A DNA stretch of 29,523 nucleotides from Sphacelaria rigidula (Eukaryota; Phaeophyceae; Sphacelariales). The notes under the pieces are model-generated. The model ran no database searches. It was not told the DNA's origin and was given only the letters and a program-made list of their open reading frames with translations. How positions within the stretch are numbered: position 1 is the first letter of the stretch; each line of letters starts with the position of its first letter. The stretch spans positions 1 to 29,523 of the forward strand of contig CAXNAA020000078.1 of assembly GCA_964200075.2 (NCBI GenBank). The letters are read 5' to 3'. This document shows, one piece after another, positions 13,701 to 23,058 of this stretch. Made by a program: the position numbers and the translations under genes.

Positions 13701-13967
13701 AAGACGGTTGTGGCTTGTACTCGGCTTTTTTCTTGGTTGCATCTACGCACTGTGGGTTCCAGTAGAAACGTTTTCCCTGCCCACGGTGAGAAGGAAGTTT
13801 GAACGCGCTGTTATGGCAGGTTTGATGTTTTGCAAGGCAGCCAGTGCTTCACTTGCACCGTTGGGACGAAGATCAGCAAGGCACAGTACTACCTAGAGGA
13901 CACAGACGCCGTGGTCAACATGTTGCAGGTGTGTGGAAGCACCAAAGCAATCGTATCATTATTTTGA
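1724..13967 (+). CDS. TPS: Bifunctional trehalose-6-phosphate synthase/phosphatase, about 20 exons
   Basis: Makes trehalose 6-phosphate from UDP-glucose and glucose 6-phosphate, then removes the phosphate, presumably in the cytosol. Exons placed by frame, family motif and GT-AG sites: 1724-1842, 2020-about 2158 or 2217, 3145-3256, 3378-3491, 3746-3917, 4205-4319, 4798-4914, 5477-5561, 6360-6472, 6676-6780, 7052-7180, 7477-7579, 7960-8118, 8475-8606, 9572-9648, 10007-10468, 13045-13135, 13316-13476, 13536 (or 13567) to an unplaced end, 13820 (or 13845)-13967. Phases match at nearly every junction. Two Met codons (1724 and 1727) are in frame; the first exon ends at a strong GTGAGT donor, and its 3' part reads as a charged helix (LRELQFLHE) that continues in exon 2 (QLAQVRKGQ). 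Uncertain parts: the end of exon 2, a possible extra exon between 2158 and 3145, exons 19-20, and the C-terminus, which I read through to TGA at 13965. A last exon at 14645 ending in TAA is an alternative. Confidence 0.93.
2020..8118 (+). other. Glycosyltransferase 20 (synthase) domain, exons 2-13
   Basis: Family landmarks appear in the usual order: LIICAVKKPV in place of the usual SNRLPV; RWVSWPGG (usually WVGWPG); YYHQFTQGVLWPLFH; HDYDLMLLP; FFLHCPFPS with the histidine; an FYRMLPVR segment; ADLVSFNHFDYVRHF; YNGRLISV followed by PMGI; SIDRLDLCKGIP with the Arg and Lys that bind phosphate; CPVHYV; LREGVNLGAMEFVACQ with the Glu for the nucleotide sugar; and KGAVLVNPYDPDSVAESI. Compared with bacterial OtsA, almost all substrate-contact residues are present. 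The main changes are the first loop (Arg and its neighbours replaced by VKK) and Asp to Glu in LREG. An active enzyme is therefore likely but not certain. Confidence 0.92.
9163..9422 (+). mobile_element. 260-base inverted-repeat element, copy 1 (in synthase/phosphatase intron 14)
   Basis: A MITE-like element with imperfect terminal inverted repeats. The left end starts CACGGCTCGGACG and the right end reads CGTCCGACCCTTG. It is flanked by a 3-base direct duplication GTT (9160-9162 and 9423-9425). Copies at 27958-28216 (same orientation) and 16495-16750 (opposite orientation) align along their whole length. No transposase is encoded. An open frame of about 57 codons crosses most of the element and is also open in the 27958 copy, with an in-frame 3-base indel, but it is shifted in the third copy. 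It lies wholly inside the intron 8607-9571. Confidence 0.75.
10469..13044 (+). other. Large 2.6-kb intron of the trehalose gene
   Basis: Bounded by a GTGACC donor after the LKD codons of exon 16 and a GCAG acceptor before GLTWHF of exon 17, with matching phase (two bases plus one). I found no exon with phosphatase motifs inside it. It holds a strongly pyrimidine-rich, C-rich stretch near 10940-11075 and one GTACAGTAC site (12506). Several open frames, including one at 10679-11053, have no recognisable protein features. Confidence 0.7.
12506..12514. repeat. GTACAGTAC motif, site 2
   Basis: Exact 9-mer copy inside the large intron of the trehalose gene, followed by GG. Confidence 0.4.
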
Positions 13968-14730
13968 ATGTGGACTCCGTGTTCTGTAGCCTGCCGGACT
14001 CTCGACAGGGTCAATGTTGAGTTGAAGATATATAGCAGCAGACCCCAAGAACACCATATGCCAGTCATTCCATGCTTCACTTATTTAAGCTGTATGCTTC
14101 GTTTTAAGTAGCCTCTTGGACTTCAACGATATGTTTCATGTGTCATCGACACGCTCGTTGCTACAGCACCTTGATCTTTTTCCCTTGCGCATGTTGCAAC
14201 TAATTGGAGCGCAGGGTCTTGCTCATATGTCACAGCAAAAGCTAGCGAAGGACCGAGATTCGAGGCGAAATGCTGATGGGTACATGGCGAGCCAGACTCC
14301 AAGACGAGGAGGGGCAATGGCGTCGCCCTAGGTCTTGCATCGGTGGACGACATTCATTTGGTTGACTGTACGAATGCTGATTGTTTTGTGAATTTGCACC
14401 TATAATACTTCATTATGTGGTGATGTGATTTCGTAGCAGCCGTGTCGAAGACTAGCAAGTATGGCTTGTAGCCTTGAATATGCAGAGTTTTCGTCTTCCC
14501 TGGTTTGGAGATTGACCCTTTGGATGCACGCGTGCAATATTCAGCTGTATTTGTAGATATGTAATGTGTTGAGAAACGTGCACTTCGTGAGGTGTCCGAT
14601 TGCAGGTAGCCGCGATACCCTTGAGATATCGCTTGCAATTTCAGCCGGATGCAAGGTAATTGTCACTACTACCCACCCAGGTCATGTAAACTTTGACTAT
14701 TAGTCAGAGGTGAAGCTCCTACATTGATTC

Positions 14731-15207
14731 CACGGTTGGGATAAATCACGAGTTATACGAGTTCACTCCTCCTGACATGGCAGGCGTCAACCTGTATTCA
14801 ACAGTTCATCCCGCATGCACCCAAAGGTGAACAACATATGCAGTGCAGTCATCTCAACCACATACAGATCTGGGAGATGAGTACGACTGATGCAAGGCCC
14901 ATGCCATAGGAGGATTCAACGATGTGCCGCCGCTTCGTCCCGTACGACTCAAACGTATGGCATGGATGTAAATGCCATTCACGCCTCATGGCAAGTGTGG
15001 GTGGCATGTCCAATCGGTTCATTCCGCATTTTTTACAGGGGATTAGTGTGTGTCCATGATCCACCCCTATTACCTGAAGATAGGAACCAGGTACCGTTGG
15101 CGGTGTACTGCACGACACAAGAGCTCAAAACCTGTACGAATTGTAAATGATGCACGCGAATCGCATGATTTATTCGTTGAAATGAGTTACATGAGTTGAA
15201 TCACGAT
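14731..15207 (+). repeat. Tandem duplication, unit 1
   Basis: This unit and 15370-15842 are direct copies about 639 bases apart, separated by about 160 unrelated bases. Stretches of more than 60 bases around 14790-14860 are identical; elsewhere there are scattered substitutions and small indels. One plus-strand frame reads similar peptides in both copies (LYEFTPPDMAGVNLYS here), followed by CTQR and a possible GTGAAC donor. I cannot say whether this is coding, and no protein family is recognised. Confidence 0.85.
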
Positions 15208-15369
15208 GTACGATATATTTTTATTTTATTTCGCCCTAACCGTGGTTGTTTCTAACCATTTTTCTCTCTACAATAATTCGGACAAAGTTTGCGTCTGTTG
15301 CACCCTCACAAATGAGCGGTTTGAGTTTGACGACGAATGTACTGTCGTGAACACCCGAGCTCAGCTTTG

Positions 15370-15842
15370 CACGGTTGGGACGAGTCACGATTTATACGAG
15401 CTCACTCCTCATGACATGACTGGAGTCAACCTGTATTCAACAGTTCATCCCGCATGCACCCAAAGGTGAACAACATATGCAGTGCAGTCATCTCAACCAC
15501 AGACAGATTCGAAGAGAAGTACGACTGATGCAAGGCCCATGCCATTGGAGGATTCAACGATGTGCCGACTCTTCGTCCCGTACGACTCACGCATGGCATG
15601 GATGTACATGTCTGTCACACCTCATAGGCAAGTGTGGGTGGCATGTCCAATCGGTTTATTCCGCATTTTACGGGGGATTAGAATGTGTCCATGATCTACC
15701 CCTATGAGCTGAAGATAGTAACCAGGTACCGTTGGCGGTGTACTGCACGACACAAGAGCTCAAAACCTGTACGAACTACAAATGATGTACGCGAATCGCA
15801 TGATTTATTCGTTGAAATGAGTCACATAAGTTGTGTCACGAT
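15370..15842 (+). repeat. Tandem duplication, unit 2
   Basis: Second copy of the unit at 14731-15207. The corresponding peptide here is LYELTPHDMTGVNLYS, and the preceding frame is open back to 15206. Most differences from unit 1 fall in the first 60 and middle 80 bases; the stretch containing TACCGTTGGCGGTGTACTGC is identical in both. Confidence 0.85.
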
Positions 15843-16012
15843 TTTGTTTGTCCTATCCGTGATTGATTCACATCCCCAACGCTTCCTTCATCTGTGCTGA
15901 CAATATAGAAATACTCTTCTTTCCCACAAGGGTCGTACTAGATAACGATTGGTGGAAACCAATGCTCTTCATCGGAAATCTCATGGGATGGTGGTTGGAA
16001 GGGGACGTCATG

Positions 16013-16129
16013 ACTCGTCCCGTCGCATCCCGATGCATTCCCGAATATCTCTACCATCCCGTCGTGAATTCAGGGTCGCAATTCCCATCTCATACTGCCT
16101 GGTTGTTTTCTTCACGTAACGGGACGAGT
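16013..16129. repeat. Short inverted repeat ACTCGTCCCGT
   Basis: The 11-mer at 16013-16023 is the perfect reverse complement of 16119-16129, with about 95 bases between. Similar GGGACGAG words recur near 16880. It may be the end of a decayed element, but no target duplication is visible. Confidence 0.4.
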
Positions 16130-16160
16130 ACTCGTCCATCCCGACCACTATAATTGCTGT

Positions 16161-16187
16161 GTTCCCCGTAGAATTTCTACGGGAAAC
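16161..16187. repeat. 13-base hairpin around CCCGTAGAA/TTCTACGGG
   Basis: The arms GTTCCCCGTAGAA and TTCTACGGGAAAC pair with one mismatch across a one-base loop. The word TTTCTACGGGA recurs near 16808. It lies in gene-poor sequence downstream of the trehalose gene, too far to be a simple terminator for it. Confidence 0.5.
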
Positions 16188-16494
16188 AATGAGAATTCAT
16201 GTGCAAGTTGTAAGTGTACCAAATGCGACACTTCCTCACAACAATCGAAGTCTGTGTTCAGGTACACACTTTCCAGTCCTCAAGTACAGTGCCGGGATGG
16301 CCCGTGGCGGTGAAAATGAGCACAAGTCGAGAACCGGAGACGTGCGGTGCAGCCGAGAAGCCCGATTATGGTCGTCCAAGTTGACGAAGGGTGTAGGCTT
16401 GTTCGGTACTTGATTGATTTGTCAAAATTGTTGAAACTGGTGCTCTTGTTGGTGTGTGCTTCGTGCGTCGAGGAAGTGGTGCCTCCAATTTATT

Positions 16495-16750
16495 CAAGGG
16501 TAGGATGAAAAATGATTCGTCTGAAAACTACTTGGTTTTAGTATTGTGAGTCGACTCGTGACGAATCAATCGCTAGGCTTCACTTCAGCGTTGCAACCCA
16601 GGTACACGTAGCACGGAAACGTGGGATGGCGCAAAAGTTGCGTTGATACCCCTTGGACCAGGGATTAACTTTTTTCTCCCTTTTGGGCAATCACGCCGAA
16701 GCAATCGTAAATTTGGTGATTGTGAGTCGTGATGATTTGTCCTGACCGTG
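16495..16750 (-). mobile_element. 260-base inverted-repeat element, copy 3 (reverse orientation)
   Basis: The reverse complement aligns with the elements at 9163 and 27958 from end to end, including the shared internal words TTTTGCGCCA and TACCTGGGTTG. The ends read CAAGGGTAGGA on the left and CCTGACCGTG on the right, more diverged than in the other copies, and no 3-base flanking duplication is preserved. It is the oldest-looking copy of the three, and the open frame seen in the other two is shifted here. Confidence 0.7.
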
Positions 16751-17167
16751 AAAGTATTTCGGACATTTTGGTCTCAAGGCGTTTTTCTCGTGGTGTCGGT
16801 ACGCACATTTCTACGGGAGCGGGACAGATGATACAATTCCTGGGAGAGCGCGAAGTGACGCGACGCGGTAGAGTGTCACGGGACGAGGCTTATTCGTCAC
16901 GTAAAGATGGGACCATCCTATCCCGTTCCGTTCCGTTGTTTTTCCAGGCAGCCTTGGAAAACCCTGGTATAATGAACCAGAGCCTGGAAAGGCCCTCATG
17001 GATCGTCTTCAGCTGCGGCACAACGTATTCTGACTGAGGATAGACCTGTATTTCAATTCAACCCTTTGATGGCAGAGGGGTGTATTCATTCGTAACAACA
17101 CGATGTTTTACAGTTATACTCGATAATGACTGTCGGAGTCGGTGTCCATATGCGGGGAATTAGAGGG

Positions 17168-20100
17168 TCAAGCTCTATCACTCGCTTTCGAACTCCCTAT
17201 TCCGAAGACGACTTTGGATCGCCACTCGCTTTTGTCCAAACGTGTATCAACTTGCTGAGCTCTCTTCTGCGCCGCGGCAGCGAAATCCGGTACCAACGAA
17301 ATTTGCTTTTTCGAAACAGAAACAGAGCCATCAGCACTGGATCCGGCTCCAGCTTTCCTTGCCTGAAGCTTCTCTTTCCACGAAAGTCTTTTCCCCTGGC
17401 CACTCGATGATAACAGACTTGGGTTAATGACGTCGGCGTTGGCGTCCTGTGACGACACTTGCTCATTGGGCTCCTCTGGCAATCGTGACTGTGTCGCGCT
17501 GTGTTCGACGCCCAGGCTACGAGGACGCAGGCCTGCAAATGCCTCAGATGATATCTCACTGGCTTCTCCGTCTGTGTGTTGCGGGGGGCGTTCTGGGGGG
17601 GGTGGAACCGCCTCCACGGATGAAATAGGCGGAGATGTCAGCTCTGGAGCAAGGGGTTGTGGTGACGCTTGCACCGACCGTAGCCGCTTTATTCGTGTCC
17701 ATGAAATCGTCTCCTCGTTCCCGTAATCGGTGTAGCGAACCTTGTACCTGAGCATTGCACGTTAAAGGCAAGGTCATACCTGTTTTGTGAGCATGGCTTG
17801 GATGAAGGGTGGATGAAGATCAACAAACACCACATAACTCATGACCAGACAGGGCTCACCTCGCAATGTCAAACCCTGAATGAATGACTTGACCAATTAC
17901 CGCCGAGTACCATTCATCATCAGCAGTGTAGCGCGCTTCCACCAGCTCTCCAGTCTACCACACAAAAGAGGGGGGGTCAGGCGGGGCACCCGTTAGCGAA
18001 GGCTCGTACAGACTCAATATCATGTCCTTTGCACCCCTGAAAACACGCGAGTTCACCTGTCGGGAAAACGAGAGTCGATTGTATGACATAAAGAACGATT
18101 TTTACAGTGTTGACACACATAATGCGCATCACCATAGCTTCTCATCGGTTTCGAGAACTACACGGGGTTACCATCTGTGTGAAACCAGCCCAAAGAGAAA
18201 TCGGCTCTCCACGTTTCAGACAACGAAGCGGCATTTTTCGATTTTTGGGGTCTCCGTTGAGGCGTTTTTGCCTACTTCGAAGGAGTTATCTGAGTGGTGT
18301 GCTGACTGAAGAGCATCACACGTGGGTATGTTCCTCATAAGTGTTGAGGGACAAAAAGCTCTACAAGAAGACTTACATGGAGAAAATTGGAATAAATAAG
18401 TGAAATCACCACCTTCATTGATGTGGTGTACGCGTTCCCTGACCTGTCGATGTTGGCTCTCCAAGGGTGACAGAACACAGCGCCATCAGGCAGAGATCGA
18501 TTATATTGAGCAAGTGTAGCACGATGACATCAGCGGCTACATGGTCGTTGTAAAGCTCTGAGCTGCCGCAGTACAATGCTGCGAAATGAAATCAAGACAG
18601 TTGGATATTATATGCATTTGGCAGCTTATGAAAGTTAACTAACCACAACTCACGTTTCTTCGGGTACAGGTACTCTTCCAAGCTGTACCCGTGAGCTTGA
18701 TGCCGTTGCCGGTACTAATTTGTTCTGGGTGTACCGAGAAAATGGAAAATACCTCAGGTTCAAGTTGTTTCGAGACATTGCACGTCAGATTTTCAGTGAC
18801 AAAAGACTAGACGCTGACAGATAAACGTCGATGCATTGAAAATACTTGAAAGCTTTCCCTTCATGTACCATCAAAGACAGGACCAAAATGTGCTTCACAA
18901 TAAAACGAGACTCCGCCACTGCAGTCATAGAATTCATGTTTCTCATTCACAGTGAACACAAGCCAACCGAACGTGTACCTTGAGCGTCTTGAAAAGTGGT
19001 TGCTCTCCGTCAGTATGTTCGGGCAGCACTCGTTCCTCACTCTTCTCTCGCGCGGCAGCCCTGGGACGCTTCTTACGCTTGGGTTCTTCAATCTTCCCTG
19101 TCAACGCAAGACGCGCTCTCGCAGCCCCACCGATGACTCCAGCAGAGCCAAGTCTTCTTAATTGTTCACCGGAGTCTGGTTGCTGCGGAGTGATAACTGG
19201 CGCTGGTTGTGAACTAGATGTATCGCAAGAAACGGGAGGACCTGCTGGTGAAAATATGGCATCATGGTGCTTCTGGGTAGATTCATCGACGCTTGTTATG
19301 CCTCCAATACCCTGGACCATCGCTGTCGAAGGTTTTCGGAGCTCGCCACCCAGCTGCATGATATCCTCGTCTTCGACGGCACTGATTTCAGCCATCCGTG
19401 CTTCGAACTCTGGAGCTACCTGGTACATCCATAGTTCCACGTCATCAGCACAATTCAAATGGACAGGTTTTCAACAAGACAAGAACTTTCGCAGGGTTGA
19501 AGTGGGGGGAGAAATCACACGTTCGACTTTGGCCATCCGTGCTTCGTACTCGGGAATCACGTGATACGTCCCTAGTTTTATTACACCAATAGCATAAACG
19601 TCTAAATGGGCGCGTTGGAAACAAGAAAACTGTCGTAGGGTTGAGGTGAGAAGTACGACTAGTAACAAGCTTTCGGGATGAGTATATACGTGGTCGCCAT
19701 CCGCACAAGATAGACGGAACAAATGGCCTCGACGCATTGCAACGAGGGTGCAAAGAACAGCCAACTGCCATCTGGACATTGAGCTACATTCTTTCCAATA
19801 GGCCAGACACGTTCTTCCTTGTACATAATCAAGCAGTATTGAAGAAGACGGGTATGAAAGGCTTTGCGAACATGAGGTTAAGCTTTCCGATGAGATTAAA
19901 CCCGAAACAATGCTTTCCCTAACCTGAACTCACAATGTCTCATGACTTTTTTGTCGACCCAGTACACCTCGATCGCGTTGATACTTCTTGGGCAGCTATC
20001 ATCGACTTTGTACGGTCACTGCGCGGAGCGAAAGTGCCATTTTGCCCCGATTCTGGGATGGTGGATTTAGCAGCAAGGCGCTTTCGCTCATTCGGCGCAC

Positions 20101-21764
20101 AATCCACGTGATCGAGCGGCATAAGTTCGATAGAGAAGTAATCGGGTATAACTAGTTTTAGGCCATTGGAAGTACTGCTTCGGGGTTGACTTCATAGATC
20201 CATGAGGTCCATTTTCGAAAAAACCTGGTTGTAGTCAAACCAGATTCACCCTACACATCGAGGCTTCATTGACGGACGTTTCTCTCATGTGTCCGGGTTC
20301 GCTGAGCAGAGGACTACAAACTAGGGCGACATAAATGCTGCTTATTTTCAAGTGTCAAGTTTGACCTTTCCGCCTCATTTTTCTGGTGAAGAGATTGCGA
20401 GCCGGATGGTGCCACCTCGGAATGACCTCATGTGCCATCTGAGAGGATTCCCACACACTCCGGGAGATTTTTTGGTCGACGCAGTTTTGACCGCTGATCT
20501 TGGTGAGCCTCTGAGGTTTGTGCAATTCTTTCAAGTTCAGCCGAAAGTTAAACTACGCGCACCAAAACCCCTCCACGGGTCCCGGGTTTCAGATAGACAC
20601 AGAAAATCATTGGAAGGTGGAACACCTGAAGGTTCAGAATAGGCACCTTAGTTCTAACAAACGTTTTTCGTTCCCATGAGAAGTGGTCTCCGTTGTTCGG
20701 GAAATATTGACCGCATACGAACCCCAAAGATGAAGAACATCCGAACGCATGAATGCTCACCCTCACCGTGTCTGAAGGTACTAGATCGAATTCTCCGTCA
20801 CACTCACCGAGGCGACTCCTCCCTTAGCTGCTACTTCATCGCTCTTGAAGAAATTCGACGCTTCAGCCATTTCCGATCGCTCCCAACCGCCGCCCCCACC
20901 AAGAGAGGCTGTGAAGCCAGCCTTGAGAGTTGTATCACTTGCGACGGCTTCCTTCAAACGTCGTTTCAATTCGTCCTTGGCCTGCTTAGCTGATGGCGTC
21001 GCGCGATCCCGTTTATCTGCTTTCTCTGTCATGGCTTTTGTAGGTGAACGGTGTCTGGAACTCCCTGCGTCATCGTACATGCTTCGCGAGCTGCAGTCAC
21101 GCCCTCGTGATCGATCACTGTGGCGGCCGCGTGATTTGTTGAAGGAATCCCGGTCTCGGCTGAATCGTTCCTTGTCCCAGTCTCGCCTATCGGATCCCCG
21201 TTCTCTATTTTTGTCGAATCTCCTTTCCCTTTCCCACGTGTCTCTCTTCCGCTCCGTCTGCCGGTCTCGGCTTTTACTCCGACTTCTACTTCGTCTTCGC
21301 CGTCTTCCCGCCTTGGCCTGCCTCTCGTCGCTCCTCGTGCGGCCGTGTGCTTCGGCTTCCGCCCTGCTATTATCGATGTCCCTGTCTCTGATCAACGGGA
21401 ACTCACGCTCTAGGGGTCGACCAGCACTCGAGACTTCTTCAGTAGTACTCGTAAGAGACGCGGATCTTGCATCGCCCATATCTGTTTTCCGCGCTGTCCC
21501 TGCAGGTTTACCACGTCTTCCGCCATCCCACGGGAAGGACCCTTGCGTTGTGTCCTGGTTTGCCTCGCCCTCAAAATGCGTTTGGTTGCGGGCCTCGTGG
21601 AACCAGGCAGAGCTCCGGGACGATGCTGGAGGGCTAAAAGTAATATCTGCATTGGTGGTTGAAGTTGGTCCACCAAACCCAAGCCCGACTCGCTTTGAAC
21701 GCACACGGGCTTGCACTTCATCGGCGATTTTGGCCTGGTCCTCTTCTGTGAAACCACCACTCAT
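17168..21764 (-). CDS. Arg/Ser-rich protein with C-terminal Tudor domain, probable splicing factor
   Basis: Exons in transcription order: 21764-20808, 19419-18979, 17954-17860, 17747-17168 (TGA at 17170-17168). All junctions are phase-compatible, and the first donor is GTGAGT. Exon 1 (319 codons from MSGGFTEEDQ) has a short N-terminal region followed by a long RS/RD/RE-rich stretch typical of spliceosome-associated proteins. Exon 2 begins VAPEFEARMAEI and ends with a basic patch (EEPKRKKRPRAAAREKSE) like a nuclear localisation signal. Exons 3 and 4 form the Tudor domain. The C-terminus has WKEKLQARKAG and a conserved-looking end rich in Ala and Lys. The layout recalls SPF30/SMNDC1-type Tudor splicing factors, but the large N-terminal RS region is unusual for them, so the exact orthology is open. 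Additional small exons in the introns 20807-19420 and 18978-17955 cannot be excluded; a frame near 20122-19940 is one possibility. Confidence 0.75.
17660..17954 (-). other. Tudor domain
   Basis: The domain is split by the intron 17859-17748. The first half reads TGELVEARYTADDEWYSAVI and the second YKVRYTDYGNEETISW followed by RIKRL. These match the Tudor consensus: a Gly/Glu-rich first strand, Ala-Arg-Tyr, Asp-x-x-Trp-Tyr-x-Ala-x-Ile, then Tyr-x-Val-x-Tyr-x-Asp-Tyr-Gly-Asn-x-Glu. The aromatic cage positions for methylarginine binding (Trp, Tyr, Tyr, Asn) are present, so binding to dimethylated arginine, for example on Sm proteins, is a reasonable inference. Confidence 0.88.
19391..19650 (-). 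repeat. Tandem duplicate of a splice acceptor plus exon start
   Basis: Plus-strand positions 19391-19510 and 19532-19650 are direct copies, about 70% alike with a 141-base period. The first covers the start of exon 2 of the Tudor gene with its acceptor TACCAG. The second, upstream in the direction of transcription, has TATCAC at the same place and reads VIPEYEARMAKV instead of VAPEFEARMAEI before hitting a stop. It looks like a decayed exon copy inside intron 1. Confidence 0.75.
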
Positions 21765-22037
21765 GCTAGATATTTGGAAGCAACAAATAAGGCCTCCTGC
21801 AGACGATGAAAAACGGGTACAGGGAAGAGTTGCTGCGCAAACGAATGCACCAAAGGGGATTCATCGATATATGTCTAGAGCTTTGCAATCGAAAAAAGGA
21901 AAGAGACTGCGAAACATACTATAGCAGGGGCAGGAAGGGTACCACTGTCACCCGAAGACTGCAGTAATGTGCGGTAGGGTGCCAACAGCACAGGGTGGGG
22001 TACTGTAGCACCGTGAGTCCTTCCTTTCGCGCTACTC

Positions 22038-22046
22038 GTACAGTAC
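22038..22046. repeat. GTACAGTAC motif, site 3
   Basis: Exact 9-mer copy about 270 bases upstream of the Tudor gene start codon, followed by GG as at site 2. Confidence 0.4.
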
Positions 22047-22574
22047 GGACTCTTCCGACCTGTTTGGTACAGCTGGGTCGCACGAGTATACCGCGCTCGC
22101 TGCTGTGCAACGGTCGGCCAAGCCAGCTATGATAGTCGAGCAATACATTCGGGCTACGTAATGATAAACTTCCTTCGAAATCAGACAGTTGAGCATGCCG
22201 TACCTGCTAGTAGTGCCGTAGTCCGTTATGACGGCACGGACACTGTGCCGATCGTACGGTGAAGCTTGCCTCGAGACAAGACTCGGGAACAATGTTTCGC
22301 CGAAAATAAGGTCACTTTATTTACCACCCCCTGAGAAAACAAGACATGGCGGAGTTAAGGGAGTCCATCAAACACATAACCATCAAAATACGGAACAATC
22401 TTTAAAAAAATCTTATAAAGGTACCAGTACTGGAAAAACTCCCACTGAATTCCACTTCATGCGATGGATATCTCTTCGAAAGCATCAACACCAGATACTG
22501 TATAGGGAATTGTACGATCCCAAATGTCATTTTCCATGCTGTTCTGGAATTGCTCATGATCCGATTGGGTGATA

Positions 22575-22617
22575 CAAGATTCAAGATTCAAGATATTTTC
22601 GAGATTCAAGATTCAAC
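22575..22617 (+). repeat. GATTCAA short tandem repeat
   Basis: Four copies of the 7-mer GATTCAA or a one-base variant, interrupted in the middle by ATATTTTCGA. It is AT-rich and lies in the divergent spacer. Confidence 0.6.
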
Positions 22618-23058
22618 AAACCTATATTGAAACCGATCACTACTTCGATGAGGGATCCATCGATCCAGGGATATTTATACGATATTTTTTCTTCATAAGG
22701 CGGCAACCGCGTCAAGGCAGCTAACTTTTGGCTCATGTGGATAATGACCTAGAGTTGACCAGGATTCATGTGCAGTACCTTCGCCCCCACACCCACACCT
22801 GTACCCTCCTGCCTCATGTTCACCAGCAGTTGGCAGCACCAGTGACTTGGGATGATCACAGTAGGAAGAAAAAAAATGATCTACGAAACGAGAAAATGAT
22901 TCGTACCATACTATAGTGTCAGTTACAGTGAGACAATCAATCAAAAATCAATCAAAACCAGTGCTGTAGTTCAGCTACGTTCTGTGCATAATTAAATTAC
23001 ACCATCTGGTCAACGGATCTGAGCTGCCAAACTATGTGGTGAAAATCCGAATGCTGCG

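Larger units (their letters stand above)
8475..13967 (+). other. Trehalose-6-phosphate phosphatase (HAD) domain, exons 14-20
   Basis: All four HAD-phosphatase motifs are visible. Motif I is LLVFDYDGTL (exon 14), with the nucleophile and acid/base Asp. Motif II is VYVISGR (exon 15). The motif III lysine is in RINKGKAL, and motif IV is GVGDERTDEAM (exon 18). Family-specific segments GLIAEHGYW (exon 16), RTPGSFLELKD (exon 16), LTWHFQDTDPDFG (exon 17) and CTVGTKISKAQYYLEDT (exon 20) are also present, so the phosphatase should be active. Exon 16 (10007-10468) is unusually long because about 110 residues rich in Gly, Ser, Thr, Pro and Arg separate AEHGYW from DLSWRSEV, where relatives have roughly 10-25. 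Confidence 0.92.
21765..23058. other. Divergent spacer between the Tudor gene and the signal peptidase gene
   Basis: About 1.3 kb separates the two start codons, so both promoters must lie here, but I cannot point to a TATA box or initiator with confidence. It includes a GTACAGTAC site at 22038 and a short GATTCAA tandem repeat at 22575-22617. No RNA gene or coding exon is visible. Confidence 0.5.

Noticed and set aside
17427-17726. 99-codon plus-strand frame
   Set aside because: It is antisense to the last exon of the Tudor gene, which has a clear domain on the minus strand.
20845-21924. Longest plus-strand open frame, 359 codons
   Set aside because: It is antisense to the RS-rich exon of the Tudor gene. 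Arg/Ser codons read backwards produce the Leu/Ser-rich product, and there is no start context or motif.
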